64,000 nucleotides of DNA from Lunularia cruciata (taxonomy: Eukaryota > Streptophyta > Marchantiopsida > Lunulariales > Lunulariaceae). Below, one piece after another: positions 24,105 to 35,111 of this stretch. The notes beneath the pieces were generated by a model that saw nothing but the letters and a program-made list of their open reading frames with translations, did not search any database and was not told where the DNA came from. The translations under genes were made by a program, and so were the position numbers. The stretch is taken from contig OX419756.1 of the NCBI GenBank assembly GCA_948567375.1, positions 49,924,333 to 49,988,332 of the forward strand, written 5' to 3'. The first letter of the stretch is position 1, and the number at the start of each line of letters is the position of its first letter.

Positions 24105-24776
24105 GGTGGCATTCGTAGTCATATGTTGTTCAGTGCTCATAATTTTGAGAATAGATAAAGCAAAGTGCTATGAAGCAATGCTTGTTGTTTGAGCTTAATT
24201 ACGAGTATTAATTTTTTGTCTATGTTTGTGAGTGTTAGAAGAATTTTGAAGTGCAAATCATTGTGTTTGTTGGATGTTGGATTCCGCAACCTTGATCTTC
24301 ATTTTGTGTGTTTGATCCTGACTTAAGTGCAATCGGAGCAATGCCTTGGTAGATCTGAGAGGAATTGTAGTGTTGGTAATATTTTGCATTTGTGAGTGCA
24401 GTGTAGAGTTGATATGAAGCAATTTTGATCAAGGAAGTCGTGCCTTCAGTGGAGGGGTGGAACACAATTCTGGAGCAAAGTTGTTTTGCAATGAAGTGCC
24501 ACTTTTGGGAGGGCCTGAATCATCACAATCAAGATTGTTTGGAAAGATTTGATGGAGGTGTGATTATGTGTGACAAATTGTTGTGACAAGACTACGAGTC
24601 AGTGCTTGTTACTCTCTTCTGGGTATAGTTGCTACCAAAGAGATTAAAGATGAAATCAAGAAGGACTACATTGTAACATTTGACATTGTATTTGACCAAT
24701 TCTGAATAGTATCTCTGTGTGAACAAACTTTACTTACCTGATTACCGCAAAAGTGATATTTGCCAGGTTGTCACAT

Positions 24777-24795
24777 GATTTTTGGCACTGCTGTT
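24777..24795 (+). other. Primer-binding site of family C (tRNA-Asp-like)
   Basis: Right after the LTR end, the stretch TTTGGCACTGCTGTTGGG aligns with the complement of a plant tRNA-Asp 3' end (TGGCGCCGTTGCCGGGGA). All the differences I see are transitions. tRNA-Asp-type primer sites are known in Tat/Athila elements, which agrees with the RT type. It marks where minus-strand DNA synthesis would begin. Confidence 0.65.
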
Positions 24796-25354
24796 GGGAA
24801 TTCAAATCTTGGAAGTGGAAGAATACAAAGCCAAGATTGAATTTGGGTGTTAAAGCAATATGAATGTCTGGATTGAGAGAACAATGGGAAGAGAGAGTTT
24901 GAAGATGAATGTTGCATTGTGAAGAAGAAGAACGCTTGAAGATCCAATCTACTTTTGATGAAACCAAATGAGAGGCGTTGGACTTTCAACTTCTTCACAA
25001 AGTGCAAGAAGCCTTGCAAGAACTTGACAAAAAGAATCACAAAGGCAATTGGCAAGGCTACTTTGCATCTCCATCTTCCAAGAAGAAGAAAGACTCAAGA
25101 AGGCAAACATATTTGTTAGAACCCAATACACCAACTTCCCTAAAGCTATAAAGGAAGTCGCATTTCTAAAGAACTTTGTTTGAGAAAAGACAGCATAAAC
25201 ACTAACAGAAGAAGAGTGTCAACACCTTCTACGCACGATTCCTTGATTGTCTTGAAGGAATTTTGAAGAACACTTTGAAGGTGTTGAACCTGATTCTTCC
25301 ACTTGGGTTGAAGTCAACACACTCAGAGAAGAAATTTTTGAGGAAGACCCTATT
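24796..25354 (+). other. Family C leader, no coding signal seen
   Basis: About 560 bp between primer site and gag, with many short oligopurine stretches (gaagaag). I see no conserved open frame or known motif. Leaders of this kind carry packaging signals in related elements, but none can be pointed to here. Confidence 0.5.
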
Positions 25355-26745
25355 GTGAACTTGACTTATTGGAACCCATGGGCTGTCAACACGGCATTGA
25401 TACCAACTAGCTCCTCAGTTTTGTCAAGTTCAAACTTACCACATCCAATTCCACCAAGTCAAATGATGACTTCATTACTTGTCACCCGACATGCCTATCA
25501 AAAGTACAAGGGGATAGAACAAGACAAAGATCCCGATGAGTTCATCAAAGAATTTGAGGTCATATCCTTTGCCAACAAGGAACATGACTTGGCGGATCAA
25601 CTGAGGATTTTCCCAAGTTTGCTCCAAAAGAAAGCTCGGAGCCGGTACACCCATGTAACCCCAAAGGGGTTCATACCAGCGGACTGGGCGGACTTGAGAA
25701 ACAATTTCCTGGAATGCTTTTAGGAAGTTGACTACGACATGAGTGTCTTTGCGGCGCTCAAAAATTTGGATAGAGGCAAGAAGGGGAAGTTGAGAGACTA
25801 CTTTGAGCGGTTCATGACACTTTTGAACCAAGTCCCAACGCAATCGGGTGTGGTGGGTTACTCCAATGCCCAAGCCATTACCTGGTTCCTAGGAGGATTT
25901 TCACCAGAGATTTGGATCTTTGCCAAGAAGAAGAATGTAACTTCCCTGGACAAGGTACTCAAACACGTTGTCTGCTATGGGGGAGCTCACTCTCACTCTG
26001 CCAGCATTCAAAGAAACTAAGAGAAGAAGGCAAGAAGCCCAAAAGGAGAGCTTCTCACAATACATTCCCTTCTTTGGAGGAATTCTCCACATCTTTGAGT
26101 TCTTTTTTGGAATCCAAAGAAGAATTAAAGCCAAGAAGAATATGAAGACGTGGAGGCAAGAAACCATTGACACCCCAAGCAAAGAGTGTACATAAGGTAG
26201 ATACCAAGCTGGATGCCCTTATAAAGGAGTTTTTGGATTTTTAGATCCAGATGATTGGAGCAAAGGACCAAAGGAAGCCTCCATCATTTTGCAGATCCAA
26301 TGTATGGTGCACCGTGTGTGGCAAGTCAGGCCATGCAAATATGGAATGCAATACTCATAATGCATTTCCAGTGCAGCAGATTGATTGGGTTCCGGGATGG
26401 AACCAGAAAGAGGAAGAGGAGGCATTGTACCAAACCCAAGGGGTACCACCTCAGGCAAGCACATCGTTCCAAGGTCCGAGGTATGGACCAAGGGAGTATA
26501 ACCCCAATGCTCCCCCATGAAGACCACCGATGAGCAACCAAAATTGACCTCAGAATGTTGCACCCGGAGCATGCTACAATTGTGGCTTGATGGAACATTG
26601 GTCTCCAAACTATCTGGAGCCAAGACGGAAAATTGGGTATGTTCCCCTATATGGAAATTGCAAAGGATCGGGTCATATGGGCAACCAATGCCCTCATCCA
26701 CCAAACCCAAAGCCGCCTATAAAATATGTATAGACCCCAGCTGAG
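25355..26745 (+). pseudogene. Family C gag fossil with zinc knuckles
   Basis: The N-terminal part is a retrotransposon gag core of the plant type (DPDEFIKEFE, ARSRYTHVTP, WADLRNNFLECF), which forms the particle. The C-terminal part has a clear CCHC knuckle (CTVCGKSGHANMEC near 26315) and two further knuckle-like stretches (CYNCGLMEHW and GNCKGSGHMGNQC near 26575-26690) followed by a proline-rich end. Three knuckles in series is more than the usual one or two. Broken; a few breaks. Confidence 0.8.
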
Positions 26746-27060
26746 CGTGCTATGCTTTAGGCAAAGAGTGACACCAATGTAAATTATATAACACTTGAGG
26801 AGGAGAGACCTCAAGAAGGGTGCCCGGCCTCTAAAGAAGAATGGCTGGACCTCAAAATTTTGAAGGTTGAGACACACGCAAGTAAGAAGAAGCGTGATCT
26901 CAAAGAATTGAGTACGACCTCTTAGTCCTCACAAAAGGTGAAGAGGCTGCGCCCAAAGTCAATCCTTTCTGCCGAGGAGGAAAAGATTTTTGCAAAAGCC
27001 AGAGCTAAAGCCTTGCAGAAAGAGCTCAAGGAAGCGGTACTCAACACTTAGGAACTGAGT

Positions 27061-28116
27061 TTGGAGGAGGAGACAAAGACAAAGCCTCTAGTTTTTCTGG
27101 CAGACATCCAATCCAAAGTAAAGGATCTGATCCAAGCCAAGGTGTGCCAACCCAAGGAACCTCGGGTCAAGACCACTAGTACACCCATCACTATCATGAA
27201 GCGTCTCAAAGTCAAATTTGAACATGGAGAGACTTCAAACCCAAAGTTGAAGGCAAAGATGGTGAAATTAGGGGAAGTACCTCAATATGATATTGTAGCA
27301 GATTTGGCATCCACAACTGCAAATGTCACATTCAAGCAACTATGGAAGATAATAAGCTATACAAGAGGCATCAAAATTCAGCCCTCAAGAAAGTAAGGGT
27401 GATGTCTAAGAAAGACCTGCCCACCATTTATCATATTGAACAAGAGGATCTAGGATCTCCTGAGGTTGATGCAGAGATTGCAAGGTGTATGCATGATCAC
27501 ATTGTTACACATTGATTTGGGTTCAGGTGTGAATGCCATGACCAAAGATACTACAAATTGGCTGGGGTGTCATATGTTTGAGCCAACACCCCGAGTCTTG
27601 ACATTTGCAGACCAAACCAAGAGACGGCAATTGGGCATGCTATCAAACATTACTACAATCATTGGAGGGGTGCCCTTCAAATTGAATTATATTGTGTTGC
27701 GACCAGTGACCAAAACTGGTTACCCATTATTGATTGGAAGACCTTGGTTGTACACTACCCAAGTTGTGGTGGATAAGTACCAACAGAAGCTGCAGTTCAA
27801 GGACATTTTGTCCGAAGACCAGAAGCTGGTGATTGTGAATTGGACAAAGGTTCCCCATCTTGGGGAAACAAGTTTGTCAGAAGACGAGGATGGATCTAAA
27901 GACACATCGTCTTTGTCCTTAGAAGACTTTGAAGACAAAGTCCAAGTCAATTACTTGGAATGTTACGAGGTGGATGCAAAAGACAAAGACCCATATGACC
28001 TTGCCTCAGGTGAACATGACTTAGAGGGAGGAGGTTTGATGGTAGCTCAACTGAGATTAAGCCAAGTCATGTCAAAGGAGTCATCAACCCCGATGATTGT
28101 CAAGATGTTGTCTTGA
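27061..28116 (+). pseudogene. Family C protease region fossil
   Basis: Gag-protease linker rich in lysine and glutamate (27061-27400), then a retropepsin-like aspartic protease. It shows the active-site stretch HIDLGSGVNAM near 27505 and the downstream flap and helix YPLLIGRPWLY near 27725. An acidic linker leads to RT. The protease matures the polyprotein. Broken; a few breaks. Confidence 0.75.
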
Positions 28117-28289
28117 CTGAAGGAGATTTTTTGAATACAATCACTTGGCAGGATACACAGCACTATTCATAGAATTCTAGGATGTATTTGCCTGGTCTAT
28201 TGATCAAATGCCAGGTATTCCACAAGAATTTGGAGACACCGGATTGATTTGGTTGAAGGCGCAATTCTGGTTTTGCAGAGATAATACTG

Positions 28290-29545
28290 CTTGAACCCAA
28301 AGCACTCGCTTTTGGTGAAAGATGAAATTGACAAGTACTTGGGGGACGGAATAATCTTTCTTGTCTTAAGTAGTGAATGGGTTTCACCCATTGTCATTGC
28401 GTCTAAGAAGAAAACGGGAAAGATCCAAGTGTGCCAAGATTTTTGCAAGTTAAATGTAGTCACAAGGAAGGATCATCATCCCTTGCCTTTTACCAATACA
28501 ATTTTGGACCAAGTAGTTGGTCACGCTTGTTACAATTTTCTCGATGGATTTTCAAGGTACAATCAAGTATCCATCCAAGAAGAAGACAAGGACAAAACCA
28601 CATCCACTACCAATTGGGGCACTTTTGCTTACAATCAAATACCCTTTGGGTTGTGTAATGCTCCCGCTACTTTCCAGCGGATGATGAATTCAATCTTCAA
28701 GGATTTCCTATGCAAATTTGTGTAAGTCTTCATTGATGATTTTTGTGTGTTTGGGCAAAGAGATGAACATTTGGATTACCTTTGCCAAACTTTTGAAAGG
28801 TGTCGTTTTTCCGGTCTATCATTACACCTGGAGAAATGTTTCTTTGCAATGAAGGAGGGAATTCTTCTGGGGCATTGGATGTCAAGCAAGGTTTTGAAGT
28901 TGATGCCAAGAAGGTTAAAGTAATCTCAGCTTTGGAATCTCTAAAGAACATTTGGGAGCTAAGAGCCTTCTTGGGACATGTCGGATACTATAGACGATTT
29001 GTTTCAAACTACATGGTGCTTGTTGCATCCCTTATAAAGCTTTTGAAGATATCCAAAGACTACCTATGGGAAGCAAGTCAAGAAGAAGCTTTCCAGGTAT
29101 TGAAGAAGAAACTGGTTGAAGCACCAATTATGAGAGCCCCAACTTGGGATGCCCCTTTTCATGTATATGTGGATACTTCATCTATGGCAATTGGAGTAGT
29201 CTTAAGTCAAAAAGACAACAAGAAGAAGGATTACCCATCTATTACGCCAGCCAAAAACTTTTAGTTTCAGAAAAGAACTATTCGATGATTGAAAGAGAAG
29301 CACTTGGAATGGTGTATGCATGCAAGAAATTTTGCCACTACCTGCTAGGATACGAGTTTGTCTTCTATGTTGACCATTACGCATTGCAACATTTGGTCAA
29401 GAAGGCAGATTTGTCCAAGCAAATTGCAAGATGGATCTTGTTGTTACAAGAATTCACATATACTGTACAAGTATGGAAAGGAGCTTCACATTTGAATGCG
29501 GACTTCCTGTCCAAGTTGGAAACTCAAGACCAGGAATGGGAGATT
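28290..29545 (+). pseudogene. Family C reverse transcriptase and RNase H fossil
   Basis: The RT fingers (WVSPIVIASKKKTGKIQ), palm (YNFLDGFSRYNQVSI, GTFAYNQIPFGLCNAPATFQ) and catalytic box FIDDF lie between about 28370 and 28750. The thumb (RAFLGHVGYYRRFV) and RNase H (AIGVVLSQKD, NYSMIEREALGMVYACKKF, HYALQHLVKKADL, LNADFLSKLE) follow to about 29545. The palm wording is typical of Tat/Athila-type plant gypsy elements. Broken; several breaks. Confidence 0.8.
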
Positions 29546-29779
29546 GACGATCGGTTCCATGATGAAGAGTTATATCAATTGATAGCAATGCAAAGTATGA
29601 GGTATGCAGCCAAATATCATTATCTACATACTCTTCAATGTCCTAAAGGGCTGGACCCGGGAGCAGAGGGCAGTCTTTCTCAAGAAAATGGGGCTGTATT
29701 AGCTGAAACACAACATTTTATTCAAGATGGGCAAAGACAAAGTACTTTGGTGATGCTTGGAGTCATATGAAGTCGGAGG

Positions 29780-30620
29780 CGTAGTTGAGTCTTTACACTC
29801 CATAGCATCGGGAGAACACTATGCCTTGAAGAATACTATAAAGATTCTTTCCTCGGGGGACTGGTGGCTTATGATGTACAAAGACACGCATGCCTATATC
29901 CAAAGTTGTGACGCTTGTTAGAGAACGGGAAAGCCGACGGCTACTTCCTAATGACCTTTGAGACCAATGTTACCATTGGTCCCATTTGAGAAATGGGGAA
30001 TTGATTTTGTGGGACCAATACAACCCGTAACCCGAGTAACAAGAAAATGCTACATTTTGGTTTGCACTAATTATGCTACCAAGATGGTCAAAGCTAAAGC
30101 AACTCGCAAAGATGATGCAAAAATAGTGGCGGAATTTTTCTTTTGAAATTTCATCTCTCGATACGGATGTCCTTTGGAATTGGTCAGTGATAGAGGGACA
30201 CATTTCTTGAATTTTGTGATGGAGGCATTAACCAAATACTTTTATATTAAACATCTGAAGACGACTCCTTATAATCCAAAAGCAAATGGCTTAACAGGAA
30301 AGATGAATGGGTTACTCTGCAAAATTCTGAATAAGGTGACTGTCAATTATGCTTATGATTGGGATACAAAATTACCAGCCATGTTGTGGGCATATCGAAT
30401 GACAAAAAAGATCACAACCAAGAAAACTCCATACTTCTTGACATACGGCTTGCACCCCATACTACTAGTTGAATTTGAAGTACCAACATATCGGATTCTT
30501 TGTGAGGAACAATTGTCAGAAGAAGAAAGTCAGGATCTTCAAATCCATCAATTGATGTGGTTAGAAGAGAAAAGAGACGATGCAATGCAAACCACAAAAG
30601 AAGTACAAGAATAGAGGAGA
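29780..30620 (+). pseudogene. Family C integrase fossil
   Basis: The end of the zinc-binding domain (SCDAC near 29915) is followed by the DDE core: FEKWGIDFVGPI near 29990, a strand rich in NYATKMVKAKA, ELVSDRGTHF near 30180, and the C-terminal helix region TTPYNPKANGLTGKMN (near 30265). The C-terminal part has LTYGLHP and runs to about 30620. It inserts element DNA into the host genome. No chromodomain is visible. Broken; a few breaks. Confidence 0.8.
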
Positions 30621-30903
30621 GTCAGGCACGATAAGCACATCAAGCCTGTGATTGTTTGCAAAGGAGATTTGGTTTTGTTATGCGATAATCGCCAAATATT
30701 TTTTTGAGGCAAACTGCATTTGAGATGGATGAGGCTCTATTGAGTCCTTCATCTTTACGACAATGGGTCCATTCAACTTGCAGACTTGGAAGTACAACCA
30801 TTTGCCACTCGAGTAAATGGGTGGAGAGTTTGGAGATATTGGACCATAGACTCGAAGGTCTCCAAGACACCCAAGGTCTATGTTCACGGGGACACTCACA
30901 TTT
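30621..30903 (+). other. Family C integrase-PPT linker
   Basis: About 280 bp between the integrase tail and the polypurine tract. It carries the end of the pol frame (a motif like HIKPVIVCKGDLVLLCDN, near 30640) and then non-coding sequence. No separate gene is visible here. Confidence 0.5.
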
Positions 30904-30914
30904 GAGGGAGGGGG
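30904..30914 (+). other. Polypurine tract of family C
   Basis: GAGGGAGGGGG lies 2 bp before the 3' LTR start at 30917. This is the expected plus-strand primer. It fixes the LTR border and shows that the coiled-coil gene downstream is inside the LTR and not internal to the element. Confidence 0.8.
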
Positions 30915-31965
30915 TATTTGGTACCCACATTTTTTTTATTCTTATTTATGGAGAAGAAGTGTAAAGAAGAAGTCATATTGTGCCTATATGGCATTAGAAG
31001 GCAAAGAATGGTGTCTTCAGGTTGAAACCTGAGGTAAAGTGACTTCGTGTCAAAAGACAAAGTACTCGGATTTGCCTTGTCCACCTGTAACCTGAAGTAA
31101 GGAGACTTTGTCTTGCAGTTGCTCAACCCAAGGTGAGAATAGTGTAACAACTTTCCTTCGGGGTTGGACATTCAAGAAGGTACTATGCACAAAAACAGCT
31201 GGCCTATGAACAAGAGGAAATTGATAGTGACAGGAGCATGAAGAAGGTGTGATTTCATAGTATAAATTTGAAGTGAAGAGAGACAGAGGAAGCACATTGT
31301 GACAACCCGGAAAATATCACTTTTGCAGTAATTGGGTAAGTAAAGTTCGTTCCCGCAGAGATACGAGTCAGAATTGGTCAAATACGAAGCAAAGTAACAA
31401 TTTCAATTCTTCTTGAGTTCTTCTTTAGTCTCTCAAGTAGAAACCACACCCAAAAGAGAGTAACAAGCACTGACTCGCAGTCTTGTCACAACTTAACACT
31501 CCATAATCACAACTCCATCAAATCTTTCCAAATAATCTTGATTGTGATGATTCAGGCTCTCCCAAAAACGGCACTTCACTGCAAAACGACTTCGCCTCAG
31601 AATTGTGTTCCACCCCTCCACTGAAGGCACAACTTCCTTGATCAAAATTGCTTCACATCAACTTCACATTGTACTCCCAAATGCAAAATACTACCAACAC
31701 TACAATTCCTCTCAGATCTGCCAAGGCATTGCTTCGATTGCACTTCACTCAGGATCAAACACACAAAATGAAGATCAAGGCTATAGATCCAACATCCAAC
31801 AAGCACTCTGACTTGCACTTCGAATTTCTCCAAACATTCACAAACACAATTGTGAAATTGATACTCGGAATCAAGCTCAAGCGACGAGCACTGCTTCACA
31901 ACACTTTGCTTTATCTATTCTCAGAAACAATGAGCATTGAACAACAATTTCCTGCGAATGCCACT

Positions 31966-31973
31966 CTTAAATA
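31966..31973 (-). promoter_or_regulatory. TATA box of nested family C LTR
   Basis: TATTTAAG on the minus strand inside the conserved block also seen at 24097. About 670 bp of R plus U5 follow to the LTR end at 31298. It lies downstream of the LTR gene on the same strand. Confidence 0.55.
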
Positions 31974-32089
31974 GTGAAGCAATCGACAGTTCTAACAACT
32001 ATACCGTTCTACAACAACTATTCTAACCTGCAGATCCAAAATGACAATGCACCTCTTCATATCTGCCCCTTCAAATCTCAAATCGGTTT

Positions 32090-34680
32090 CTACTCCGATC
32101 CAATGTCTACTTCTTCCTCGGCTTTCAAACCTGAACCCGAAGTAATCTTACTTCCTACTACATTTTCCTCGGGTTTCATATCTCCTACTTCTTCGACCAG
32201 ATCTAGCAATTCTCTTTCCTGATCTGAAATTGCACTAGTGTGTAGTCTATCTAACTCTTCATCTTTCGACCCACTCTTCTCTAATGTCTCTGAGGGCAAC
32301 TCCGAAGACATTTGGATTCCTATGTTATCTACTTTGGGTTTTGCCTTAACATCCTGCTGAAGCTCTTCTAGCTCTATTCTCACTAAGTCTAATCTAATTG
32401 AGATGTTATCCTCTACCTCTAAAATCTTTCTGTCTACACGAGTTCTGAGACTAATTAACAGGGCATTCAAATCATTATCTTTCGCTTGTCTTTGCCTCGT
32501 CTCCTGCACCAACAACTTCAACTCGTGCAGTCGCACTTCTTCAATTCGAACGTTGGCTTCTGTACTTAACACTACGTTTACTCTGAGGACTATTTCCTTC
32601 AATGGCTCCAATCTTGTCTTTCGTTCTCGTTCCTGATCTGCAAGCCATTCCTCTCTGTACATTGCCAACTCTTCTTCAAACTTGGCCTTCACCGCTTCCT
32701 TCTCTTTCTCCTTCTGTACGATTTTCTCTTCCTGATTACAAAGTAATTCTTGTAATCTCTCTTCTTCTCTATACCCCACAGACAACTCTCTTTGCCAGAG
32801 TTGCTTCTTCTCCTCCATACTCTCCATCACTCGATTGAGCTCTTGATCCTTTGATGCTACCCTCACCATAGCATGGATAAGCTCTACTCTTGAATCAGCA
32901 AACTGCTGCTTCAAGATTTTGAATTTAGCTACTTGTCTCTCCCTTGCAATGTCACTCTTCCTCGCAAGATCCTCTTGATAACTCACTTCTCTCTTTAGGT
33001 CTTTGATTACCTGACTTCTCTCTACTGCTTCTGCTCGTAGTACTTCTCTCTCCTCCTCACCTTGGGTTACACGCTTCTTCAACTACGAGTTCTCTTCTTC
33101 TAATCTTGATAAGACCTGCAAAACAGTCTTTACCTCTGGACAAGTAGACTGCATCTCCTTCTTCTTATGTTCCAACTTCACCAACAGCGGGCACACTACT
33201 TCTTGCAGGTAATCTACTCCATTACGGGCAACTTCTTCCTCCCGCGGAGTGGTCTCTCTTCTTTCTTCGTGTTCTCCCGATACTCGCCTTCTTCTCTGGA
33301 GTCTTCATATCGGAATTGATGCCTCACTGCCCGAGCTTTCTTCTACCTCTTCCTTCACTCTACTTAGCCCCGCTTCACACTTTGCCTTACGTCTCAAGCA
33401 AACTCCTCGCTGTACTGCAATCTTCTTCTCCTCGAGCACCGGTACTACGTCTTCTAGCGCCGCATTGTCTTTGGCTTCTACTTTGGCTTGCACTTCTTCT
33501 TTGTATTCTTCAGCCGCTGGTGCCGAGGTCATTTCTCCACCGTCTTCATTGTCACTGCTAGTATCTCCACTCTGCAGTGGTAGCTCAGGTTCCTCCTCAC
33601 GTTCCGAGTCCTCCGTCTTGAGCTTGGCTTCGCCTTCTGAGTCTTCATCTTCTGACTCAATCACCACCATTCCTTGCCTCGGGTTATTTTTTTGCATCTT
33701 CCAAGGTTTCTTGTTTTCTTTGGCTTCTACTTGCCGAGTTCTCTTCTTTGTTGGGGTACTTACAATGACCTCCACGTTTTTCCCTGTCTTCGCGTAGTAG
33801 TCGTCCGTGCTCCGGATTTGGAGAATATATTGCTGCTCCTCCGTGTCGACTTCTCTTCTCAAGTCAAGATGGGAATGAGACACCATTCTATTGCGCTCCG
33901 CCAAATTGAGCAAATTCAACCCGAGGTAGAAATGTGCTGCAAATGGTACAATGTAGTGGAGAGGCAACTTGTCCCGCAGATTCCACACCATCTGCCTTGT
34001 TCTCCCGTGAAAACACCTTGCCCAGTTGATCGGTTCTCATGCAAATAACTTGTGAAAGAACACCGCTTGGTGTTTCATCACATAAGTGGTTCTCTCCGAC
34101 TTCAGGATGGCCATTAGTGCACTCACAATTCCTCTCCTCATAGGGTCTTTGTAGCTTTCCACTTTGTACCCATTCTTCGTTCTCTTCGACAAGAAGGCAT
34201 CTCTCACCTCTTGTGTTTCTTGGGCTATCTCTCCTTTCCCCAAGAACATGGCTCCCTGCTCCGAACCCGCCTCCTTCCCGAGTACGAGTCTCCAATCCGA
34301 CTCTGTCCAGCGAGCCGGATTTCCTCTCTTCCCTTCTTCCTCGGGACCATCAAGACATTTACTCTCGATGATTTCTGTCATGAATCCTGGAAAACTTACG
34401 TTCCAGTTCCATGCCAGAAAAGTGATCCAAAGTCGGCTCAAGACTTCGATCCTCGCTACTACATCTAATCTCCAAATTGCATGATTTCTCACTGCAAATT
34501 CGGAGTTCTTCTTCCCTCCTCCCATCTCTTTGGCTTTCTTACTGTCTCTCAATTTCTCTCTTGCAACTTCTCCCTTGCGCACTAACACAAGTCCAACTCT
34601 ATTTCCCTTTCCCCGATCACTTGAAAGACGACTCCTCAACAGCGAAGGAAAATTGCTTGACATTTTGTTGTTGCAGTTTC
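32090..34680 (-). pseudogene. LTR-borne coiled-coil protein fossil, best-preserved copy
   Basis: Read on minus from about 34680 (MSSNFPSLLRSRL) to a stop at 32090. The N-terminal domain (about 34680-33850) has MGGGKKNSEFAVRNHAIW, FLAWNWNVSFPGFM, ESDWRLVLGKEAG, YVMKHQAVFFHKLF and HYIVPFAAHFYLGLNLL. The acidic middle (about 33720-33480) is rich in E, D and S. The coiled coil covers about 330 residues (about 33080-32100) with heptads such as KKQLWQRELSVGYREEERLQ and QEEKIVQKEKEKEAVKAKF. The C-terminus is short and acidic. No hydrophobic span suggests an envelope protein. Family unknown to me; a structural or regulatory role is only a guess. Broken; few breaks. Confidence 0.75.
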
Positions 34681-35111
34681 GATTTTTATAGAGTTTCACT
34701 TCTTTGTCTTCCGTCACTTCGAGTTTCTATTGAGAAATCACACCTCCGGCATGCACCTGTCACTGTCAATCAACCTTCGTGCGTATGAGCCGCTAGTTTT
34801 GAAACGGCCCCTTCTTGAATTTCTTGCCCCGATGAAAGGTTGTTATACTGTCTTTGCCTTGGGTTGAGCTCCCCCCGATCCAAAGACAAGTTACTTCGTA
34901 TTGTATGCTGACACAGCATTTCCGAGTACTTCGCCTTATGACCCAAAGTCACTTTACTTCGGGTTTCATCCCAAAGACAATTTTCTTCGCCTTCTTTGGC
35001 CATACTGGCGCAATCCGACTTCTTTATACACTTCTTCTCCTTTATTTTGAAAAAAAACAAAAAATGTGGGCACCACACATGCTACTATAAAGTCAGGCTA
35101 GAGATGAAGTG

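Larger units (their letters stand above)
21029..24773 (+). repeat. 5' LTR of the full-length family C element
   Basis: A 3.75-kb LTR. It opens with a TGTGGTACCC-type end and an A/T-rich stretch, then about 400 bp of U3 rich in AAAGT words and a small palindrome near 21130. Next comes the LTR gene (about 21448-23977), a TATA box at 24097, and about 650 bp of R plus U5 ending in GGTTGTCACA at 24773. It abuts the primer site directly. It aligns over its length with the 3' LTR and the solo LTRs at 7420 and 31298. Confidence 0.88.
31298..35077 (-). mobile_element. Inverted family C solo LTR nested in a family C 3' LTR
   Basis: A complete 3.78-kb LTR in minus orientation, inserted about 380 bp into the 3' LTR of the plus-strand element. 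Flanks CACAT at 31293-31297 and 35076-35080 form the target duplication; a CA step at the right edge makes that border uncertain by 2 bp. It is the best-preserved LTR copy here, with the longest open stretches and visibly more CpG sites than the LTR around it. This fits its younger age. Broken, but only a few breaks. Confidence 0.87.

Noticed and set aside
32090-34680. The LTR-borne gene as an envelope-like gene
   Set aside because: No signal peptide, membrane-spanning segment or cysteine pattern is visible; the protein looks soluble and coiled-coil rich. It also lies after the polypurine tract, whereas plant envelope-like genes lie before it.
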